Source: Phyto melanocephala (Eukaryota > Arthropoda > Insecta > Diptera > Rhinophoridae). From it: a stretch of DNA of 64,000 nt. The notes under the pieces were generated by a model, which was given only the letters and a program-made list of their open reading frames with translations, was not told the DNA's origin and ran no database searches. This document shows, piece by piece, positions 56,764 to 64,000 of the stretch. Numbering within the stretch: the stretch's first letter is position 1; every line of letters starts with the position of its first letter. The position numbers were made by a program, and so were the translations under genes. The stretch covers positions 107,691,884-107,755,883 of the forward strand of contig OW799234.1 of assembly GCA_941918925.1 (NCBI GenBank). The letters run 5' to 3'.

Positions 56764-57576
56764 TTATTTATTTTTTATTTTTTTTTGAAAGTATATATAC
56801 ACTATATGTACATATTTATACAAGTATATTAAATCAAGTGTTTTCAATATCTTTATATCAGAGCTGTTAAATTTGGATTACGATTAGTAATCAATTAGAT
56901 TAAATTTAAAAAAGAATAGTATTGATTACATAATTCTCTTTTTAACAATTCCTGATTATTAATTAATTATGATTACAAATAATCCAAAAATAATTCAGAT
57001 TAGTTAGGATTACGAGAAAATAATCAAAAATAGTCAAAAGTAATCAAAAAAATAATTGACTATTTTCAAGGATTATTTTTGATTATATTCGATTACACTG
57101 CTCTGCAAAAAATAATTTTTTGTCTTCCCATTTAATAAAACTATGTGGACTATATGGATTTTGACGCGGTGAACTCAAATCCGTTGTCGGTTTTTTTCCA
57201 TCAGATCGGGATTTTTTTTATAAGCGTGGCAAATTTTCCCCCTAAATTAGTCAGGTACGGAGACTTATTTCATCCTAACTCGAGAACCAGTAATGCGATT
57301 TTCAAAAATAAAACACCAAAAAATGTGTAATAAAATTTTATTTATTTTAGTGGAATACAATTTTTCTCTATCTTTTATTGTTTTGGAGTTTTTTAGAAAT
57401 TAATGAAGAAAAAAAATTTTTCGTGCAAAATTCGTAATATTTTTCAATTTAAAAATAGAATTAAAAAAATTATAAGGCAAATATTCAACATTTTAAACTT
57501 TTTTCTAAAAGCTAGTTGTGTTGGAAATAAAAAAAGCTATAAACCATCGGTTAAAAAATGTGGATTTTATTGTAAA

Positions 57577-58446
57577 CTAGCCAAACCCGGCGCGCGTTGC
57601 TACGCCCTTTAATGAATCGAAATGCATTCTGAATTTTAATTAAATATCAAGTGCAAAAACCTAAAAATTATAATTTTTTATGGGCGTGGCATTGCCCACT
57701 TTTCTAGTCACGAAATTGTAAAGTCATAACAGCTCAATATGTGTGCAAAGTTTCAGAAGAATCGGACCAGTGCAAGTACCTCAAAATTAAAATTATTTTT
57801 ATGGGCGTGGCCCTGCCCACTTTTCTAATCACGAAATTGTAAAGTCATAACAGCTCAATATGTGTGCAAAGTCTCAGAATAATCGGTCCAGTGCAAGTAC
57901 CTCAAAATGATACCTTTTTTTTATGGGCTTGGCACTGCCCACTTTTCTAATCACGAAATTATTTAGTCATGACAGCTCAATATGTGTGCAAAGTTTCAGA
58001 AAAATCGGTCTGGTGCAAGTACCTCAAAATTATAGCCTTTTTTTATGGGCGTGGCCCCGCCCACTTTTTTAGTCACAAAATTATAAAGTCACGACAGCTT
58101 AATATGTGTGCAAAGTTTCAGAAAAATCGGTCCAGTGCAAGTACCTCAAAATTAAAACTTTTTTAGGGGCGTGGCCCCGCCCACTTTTCTTATCACAAAA
58201 TTATTTAGTCATGACAGCTCGATATGTGTGCAAAGTTTCAGAAAAATCGGTCAAGTGCAAGTAGCTAAAACTGATAACTAATTTTTTATGGGCGTGGCCC
58301 CGCCCACTTTTTTTCATCCATAAACACTCCCCGGTATGTGTACAACAACTTACCAAAGTTTGAGCCCGATCGGTTTTACAGTTTCGGAGTCTATAGCTAA
58401 CACACACACACACACACACACAGAGTTTCACTTTTATATATATAGA
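57577..58446 (-). mobile_element. Non-autonomous Helitron with about five monomers
   Basis: The minus strand begins TCTATATATATAAAAGTGAA at 58446 (preceded by A) and ends GCGCGCCGGGTTTGGCTAG at 57577 (followed by T). Monomers with GTGGGCGGGGCCACGCCCAT and TTTCTGAAACTTTGCACACA are repeated. It is inserted inside the hAT-like element. Confidence 0.88.
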
Positions 58447-58455
58447 TTTACCGCA

Positions 58456-58681
58456 GGTACCCAATATTGACCAAATATGTGTAATGCAGCAAACAAGGTC
58501 AGAGTGGGCGCACCAAAGCGGCTTGTAGCATCAATGAATGGCAACTTTTTACTTCTATCTATTTTCGTACAACAAAACCAAATACAAGCAAAAAAATTTG
58601 CCAGATTGTAATTTTGTAGCAACGCCTCGCTTAAAGCACCCACCCTGTCGTCACCCGTAGAAAACTTCAAATTACACTAAA
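58456..58681 (-). CDS. Exon-like open frame, unidentified
   Basis: The minus strand, after TTTTTAG, reads CNLKFSTGDDRVGALSEALL, QNYNLANFFACIWFCCTKI, DRSKKLPFIDATSRFGAP, TLTLFAALHIFGQYWVPA and then GTAAAT, a usable donor. It is 75 codons, phase 0 at both ends, with GC well above its surroundings. It may be a domesticated or captured exon, or part of the transposon's own gene. No family is recognised. The Helitron sits nine bases beyond the donor. Confidence 0.35.
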
Positions 58682-58778
58682 AATTAAAATATTTACAGGC
58701 TATTTTACTTTAAATAACAGAAAAATGTTGTTAATAATTATTAATTTTTATTTAGGAAACATTGCTAAAATAAAAAAG

Positions 58779-59040
58779 TAGCTTAAGCTGCCCATGCCCT
58801 TTTGTCCACATCATACAATTTCGTTCTGAAGACCTCGTCCTTCATAAACTGTCGTATTTTTGGGCCTACAAATATGCCTTCTTTTACTTTAGCTGATTCT
58901 AGGAAATTTGCTCTTAATGTATAGAAAGGCTTTACCATCCTTGTTCATTGCTTTGACAAAATTTTTCATTAGGCCTAGCTTTATATAAAGAGAAAAGCTT
59001 GTTTCTTTTGATTTTTCATTGGGATGCAAGAAGCTCAGAC
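58779..59040 (-). pseudogene. Decayed ORF of an arthropod repeat family (LGLMKxFVKA motif)
   Basis: The minus strand reads HPNEKSKETSFSLYIK, LGLMKNFVKAMNKDGKAFLY, IKSKFPRIS, stop/frameshift near 58900, then AKVKEGIFVGPKIRQFMKDE and FRTKLYDVDKRAWAA, stop. Proteins with LGLMK.FVKA...GIFVGP.IR.LMKD occur in many copies in arthropod genomes and I take them to be transposon-derived; the biochemical role is unknown to me. Confidence 0.55.
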
Positions 59041-60180
59041 TTGGTTTTTTTAAAGCCCTGATTTACAAACTAAGTTATTCATATCAGTTTAATTCGGAAG
59101 ACAAGGTTCACTCGTTGGACCTCCAAATGAATGCGAAGAAACACCCATGCTAAAAAAAATTATACATAAACACAGCTTCATCTCAACACAATTAATATTT
59201 TACCAGTGTACCACAACAAAACAAACAACTAACATTAAACAGTATTGCTATAATTTCGCAAAATAAAAAAAAAAAATAATCAAAAACAATCAAAAGTAAT
59301 CTTCGAAAGTAGTCGAATTATTTTTCGATTACTTTTTATTATTTTTGATAATTTTTTCGTAATTTTTATTAATCTTGAATATTTTTCGATTATCTGTAAT
59401 CGTAATCAATTAGTAATCGTGCGAATCTGAAAATAATCGTAATATAATCATTACTTCACCTTTCAAAAAAAAATAATCTAATTACTAATTATTATGATTA
59501 GTAATCATTACTTAACAGCTATGCTTTATATACATATCGACCCCTGTGTGCGAAATTATCGTATGTTACGTTTCTTTAGAAATCGACTTTTTTGTGTAAA
59601 TTGGTTCTACGTCCATTAATCCATCTGCTGATAAAATGTTATAGCAATAACTGTTTTAGTTATGGAGATAACACTGTGTACACTTTATCGTATGTAGCAG
59701 TGTTATTAACGTTTTTATTTATTTAAAACTTTGTGTTTATAACATACGATAATTTCGCGCACTGGGGTGATATGTATAGTATATGTATATCAAAAATATT
59801 TTTTGTAAATCTACATACACATAACTATGTAGCTACATATTGTACAGTCATATGTATATACTACAATAAAAATAAAATACATATGTATCTAAAAAACGTC
59901 TTTGACCGCAGTTTATTTCCGTCTTATTGTTGCATTTACCGTGTCATTTCATCTGTCTGTCTGTTTATAAAATAAATGTTAGTATATGTGTATGTATAGA
60001 ATGCATACAAATAAAAAAATAATGTAAACCAATTCAGAAAATTAAAAAAAAAATAAAATAAAAGTAAAAAGAACAAGTAAGAGTGCTATATTCGGCAGTA
60101 TCGAATCTTATAAACTCTATAAAAACAATTAGATATGTACATGTGTAAAAATTACATAAATAATCTCAAAAATATTAGGC

Positions 60181-60645
60181 CTAGCCAAGCTCGGCGCGCC
60201 TTGCTACGCCCCTTAATGAATAAAAATGAGTTCAGAATTTTAATTGAATATCAAGTGCAAGAAGCTAAAAATTATAACTTTTTTATTTAATGGCGTGGCA
60301 CTGCCCACTTTTCTAATCACGGAACTATATAGTCATGACAGCTCAATATGTGTGCAAAGTTTCAGAAAAATCGGTTCAGTGCAAGTACCTCAAAATTATA
60401 ACTTCTTTTATGATCGTCGCCCTGCCCACTTTTCTAATCACGAAAAATCAGAAAAATCAATCTAGTGCAAGTAGCTAAATATGATAACTTACTTTTTATG
60501 GGCGTGGCACTGCCCACTTTTTACCACCCATAAACACTCCCTGGAATGTGTACAACAACTTGCCAAAGTATGAGTTCGATCGGCTTTAAGTTTTGGAGTC
60601 TATAGCTAACACACACACACAGAGTTTCACTTTTGTATATATAGA
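60181..60645 (-). mobile_element. Non-autonomous Helitron, short copy
   Basis: The minus strand begins TCTATATATACAAAAGTGAA at 60645 and ends GCGCGCCGAGCTTGGCTAG at 60181. It has two to three monomers, one with an internal deletion. The base following CTAG is G rather than T, so the 3' flank has changed. Confidence 0.8.
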
Positions 60646-61699
60646 TTTAGTAGACTAAAACAACATCGTGGGGCAAAGCGTTGCCCAAGTAGTATGTATG
60701 TATATTATAGCACTGTGATTTTGCGCGATATAATTTATGGATTGAGAATATGCATCCAAAACACATATAATATACAATTATTTCATTGTCGATAACAACA
60801 ACTCGAAGCGTGAGATAGGTGTAGTAACCGGTTCTTGATACCTACCTAATTGTTTTTTAGCTTCTAGTACATAAATTGCATTATTATTATGTTTCTTCAC
60901 AAAAACACATATAACTTAAAATTGCATTAGCTTACTTTATTATTATTATTTTTTAGCCACGTCCCATAACCTACTTAGACACGATATAATTCCTGAATTA
61001 GGTGGGGAATTCAAGCCATCATTCGTTGAAAAAATATATAACATTTTGTTTTTAAATCTATCTGCGATTTTTTATTTTATTAATTTTCTTTTATTTAATA
61101 CCCATATTAATGTGGTCAACAATTTTATCGGCCATTTTATTTCTGATGCCATCTTGGATTTGAAATATGTTTATCGTGTATTCCTCACGTCAAGCCCTAT
61201 TAAACTTGTTAATTACTAGTCTTGCAACTTTATAACGGGTGACACATAAGCAACGTTATGATTAATTAATTACATAAATAACTACTCTCTCTTATTTTAT
61301 TTAACGTTGGCAATATCTTTTAAATGGTGCCCATTGTTTTTCAATCTGACTTGCTGTAGGTATGTAAGTATGTATGTATGTATGCATTTGTATACTAACT
61401 GCCTTATTCATAAAAAATATTTAAAGATTATTGCGATAATGATAGGCAATTTTTAATATAAAGACATGCAACCCGCTTTTTATTTACGTCTCTTCGATAT
61501 AATTCAAATTTATCGTAAAACTCCTTTTTGATTGTTTTTTGTTCAAGTGTAAAATCTAAGCAAAAAATCACGTCACAAAAAAAAACACAAACATTATAAT
61601 TATTTTTTGTTATAGATTTTTTTTTGATCCATAAACCCTCACGAGCGTTTACAGAAGAGCCTTGCGAATGTTTTTTGGAAATAATTATTATTTATTTTC

Positions 61700-62135
61700 T
61701 TATATGTTTAGTCATAAATGCCAAAAAAAATTTACTATATTCATGGTACTGTCCCCATTCATTTTTATTACTTTGTATTCGCATATGAACTCAATGTACT
61801 AAAATATATTATCATGGTAACTCTATGTGTGTGCAAAGTCTTGTAAATGAAGTTGAAAACGATTACTTTGTGTGGGCGTTGCACTGCCCCCTATTTAATC
61901 AACAATTTTATTGTCACAGGAACTATGTATATATGTAAGCGTGATGTTACAAAAAAATCGATTTAATAGAAGCAGTTAAAATAATTTTTTTATAAGATTG
62001 TACCGCACACTTTTCTTAGCCACAAACCCTCCCGGACATACTAAGATGAACCTAACAAAGTTTCATTACAATCAGATCAGTGGTTTAGGAGCGCATAGAT
62101 GACAAACAAGCATTCATTTTTATATGAATAGAAGA
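61700..62135 (-). mobile_element. Degenerate relative of the Helitron family
   Basis: GTGTGGGCGTTGCACTGCCC, CCACAAACCCTCCCGGACAT, TAACAAAGTTTCATTACAAT and CATTTTTATATGAATAG follow the order of the Helitron copies on the minus strand, with many substitutions. No clear ends. Confidence 0.45.
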
Positions 62136-62944
62136 AAATTTAATATATGTATATTCCGATGAAGTATCTATTTTTTTATTTGATACCAATGGGCTCAATT
62201 AGTTTTTTTCCATCATACATTTTGTTGTACAAAAACTTTTCATTTCACAAAACAAAAATTGATCCCTGATCATTTATGTTACGAACCGTTTTGGCCCAGT
62301 GAGGCTTCCGGCTAGCCTGTTTGTGGCGATAGCTCAGGCAGTTTCTGACCTTAAGGTCAGTTGTCGATAACAACTGGACTTCAGTTTTGTTGTCAGTTCT
62401 AAAATAAGGTATATCAGAGGTCAACTGACAACAAAATTAAAAATTGTTACAAAAATTATCACATCACGTCAGAGAAGCAACGATATATCCTTGCCACTCT
62501 CGTTGAAGGGTGTTTAGAAAAAAAAACAAAACTAATATCTTCATACATACATACAAATCTAAATTTATATATACATACATACACACATTTATATGTATGA
62601 ATGTTAATAAATACATAAATATAAGGATACATTTTTCAATTTAATGTTTTTTTTTTGCTAAAGTTTTAAATTTAATTCTCTGCCTTTTTACATTATTTCT
62701 TAGTTGTTTTTTTATTTTGTTTTACTACATTTAATGACGAAAACACATAAAAATCGAATTTTCATGACCCTGAAAAAGAGCGCGCTCTCATATAAACGCA
62801 AACAGATAGAAAACATGTTGAATGACCGACAAACCGACATTCAAGTATTGGCTACAAAATTTTACGTTATGTACATATGTACATATCGATGGTCACAAGT
62901 AGAAAGGCCGTAACCAAGGTATATTGATACTTATGAAAAATTTT

Positions 62945-63200
62945 AAACAATTACAACAACAACATACATACATAAATACATGTAAAAAACATACCAAAAA
63001 AAAAAATTACAAAAAAAAATATATTAAAAAAAAAAATAATAAAAAAAATTTAAAAAAAAAATTTTAAAAAAAAAATTTTTAAAAAAATTTTAAAAAATTT
63101 AAAAAAAAATAATAAAATATAAATAATATATTAAATAAAATAAAATATTTTTGTTTTGGCTCAGCTGGGATTCGATGCCACATTTTTTCTAACCAGTATA
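62945..63200 (-). mobile_element. Solo tRNA-like plus A/T-rich module of family R
   Basis: Contains only the central module: ACAATTACAACAACAACATA, an (ACAT) run, a long A-rich tract and GGCTCAGCTGGGATTCGATG with TCTAACCAGTATATA. No family R end is present on either side. Confidence 0.7.
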
Positions 63201-64000
63201 TAGGGTGAGTTCTAAGTTCGGCATGCACCAATAGTCGGCAGTTTTGGCTTTAAAGTTAAATAAATAAGAAAAACGATAATTTTATATATAAGTAAGATGT
63301 AGATTTAGTTTAAACTACACTCATTTTTCTTTATGTAATTTTTAAATTTGTAGTATTTTAGTATTTATTTATTTTATTATTTTAGTATTTCAACCTATTT
63401 TTGACCTCGTACTATGACTATCTCTCAACACGTGCGATAGAGCCTGTTTTTTTAAAAATTTGTTAGTGATAGCGTCATCTTAAACAAGTATTAAATAATA
63501 TAATTTTAATTATTTTTTTTACCAAAGTGGGTTTAAAAGGTAAAAATTTATTTAAATATTGCTTCAGATATGAAAATTTTTATAAAAAATAATTATTTGG
63601 CTTATTTTGATGGCTGCCGACATTAGGAACAATAATTTTTAAGATTTTTAATAGTCGGCATATAATGCCGATTTCAGGAAAATTTATGTTTTCGCATTTT
63701 AAGCTCAAATTATAGAAAATTGTTTAATACTCACCTCTCTTTACAATAGTTATAAAGAAAATGAGTTTAAAATAAATTTACCTAATAGTCGGCACAATTT
63801 ATATTGAGTATCTTATGGACTGCCGAGTATTAGAATATAGAATTCTAAAGTCGGCAGCATTTTTATTTGTCTGAATATAGCAAAAAAAAGTTATATTTAA
63901 AGATTCATTAGAATAAAATGTGATAACCAATATTATAGATAGTTTAATTCTTAAAAAAACCAGTCGCAATTGCTCTTAAAGTTTCTTCAGAAACAGAAAA
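63201..64000. repeat. Cluster of eight TCGGCA motifs at the window edge
   Basis: TCGGCA or its complement occurs at 63218, 63235, 63615, 63655, 63666, 63789, 63821 and 63851, mostly as AGTCGGCA; 63655-63671 forms TCGGCATATAATGCCGA, a palindrome. The surroundings are AT-rich and non-coding. The element or regulatory region probably continues beyond the window. Confidence 0.55.

Larger units (their letters stand above)
56859..59523 (-). mobile_element. hAT-like transposon, 2.7 kb, TAATC-rich ends, perfect target duplication
   Basis: Ends CAGAGCTGTTAA (left) and, inverted, CATAGCTGTTAAG (right). The flanks CTTTATAT are identical (56851-56858 and 59524-59531). Both subterminal regions (about 56875-57105 and 59270-59515) are packed with TAATC/GATTA. 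The interior holds a Helitron (57577-58446), an exon-like frame (58456-58681) and a decayed ORF of an arthropod repeat family (58779-59040). The CAGxGCTG start plus 8-bp duplication fit hAT. Confidence 0.8.

Overview
The window looks like nuclear DNA of a higher (schizophoran) fly, possibly a blowfly or house-fly relative. The genes have short introns (58-196 bp), the proteins look like insect orthologues, the background is very AT-rich, and the transposon families (Helitrons, hAT-like MITEs, Tc1/mariner and PIF/Harbinger remnants) are typical of dipterans. The exact species cannot be fixed from the sequence alone.

Genes are confined mainly to 23-36 kb. In order: an RMND1 (DUF155) homologue on + (23191-24471); Atg9 on - as one uninterrupted frame (25594-28032), tail-to-tail with RMND1; the two-exon mitochondrial ribosomal protein gene MRPL57/mRpL57 on + (30913-31291); and the five-exon mitochondrial elongation factor 4 gene GUF1 on + (33423-35766). 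Three of the four act in mitochondrial translation. Weaker minus-strand exon candidates lie at 48710-49208, 53276-53410 and 58456-58681; their products are not recognised.

The remaining ~50 kb is gene-poor and full of mobile DNA. The dominant family (called family R here) has ends reading AACAAGTAA..GTGCTATATTCGG and GGTGAAGGGTATAAAA. It has at least twelve full or partial copies, several with a central tRNA-like plus A/T-rich module whose orientation differs between copies. A Helitron family (TCTATATATATAAAAG..GGCTAG) carries 100-120 bp tandem monomers with GC boxes. hAT-like MITEs beginning CAAGGC have demonstrable 8-bp target duplications. Decayed transposases of the Tc1, mariner-like, hAT and Harbinger types and a LINE reverse transcriptase remnant are also present.

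The most unusual object is at 28285-29054: a CAAG..CTTG element with perfect 8-bp target duplications that contains a truncated, decayed piece of the host gene reptin (RuvB-like 2), inserted about 250 bp upstream of the Atg9 start codon. This is the layout of a Pack-type, gene-capturing transposon. Other points of note are a 2.7-kb hAT-like element bounded by TAATC-rich ends (56859-59523), a 21-bp-period minisatellite (about 41350-41990), an element with five GTCACGTACG-like copies (7632-8505), a precise Helitron empty site (36484-37340) and a nested element found twice (38680-39057, 51157-51524).

All alignments were made by eye. Family names for decayed elements are judgements from motifs and ends, not from database searches.
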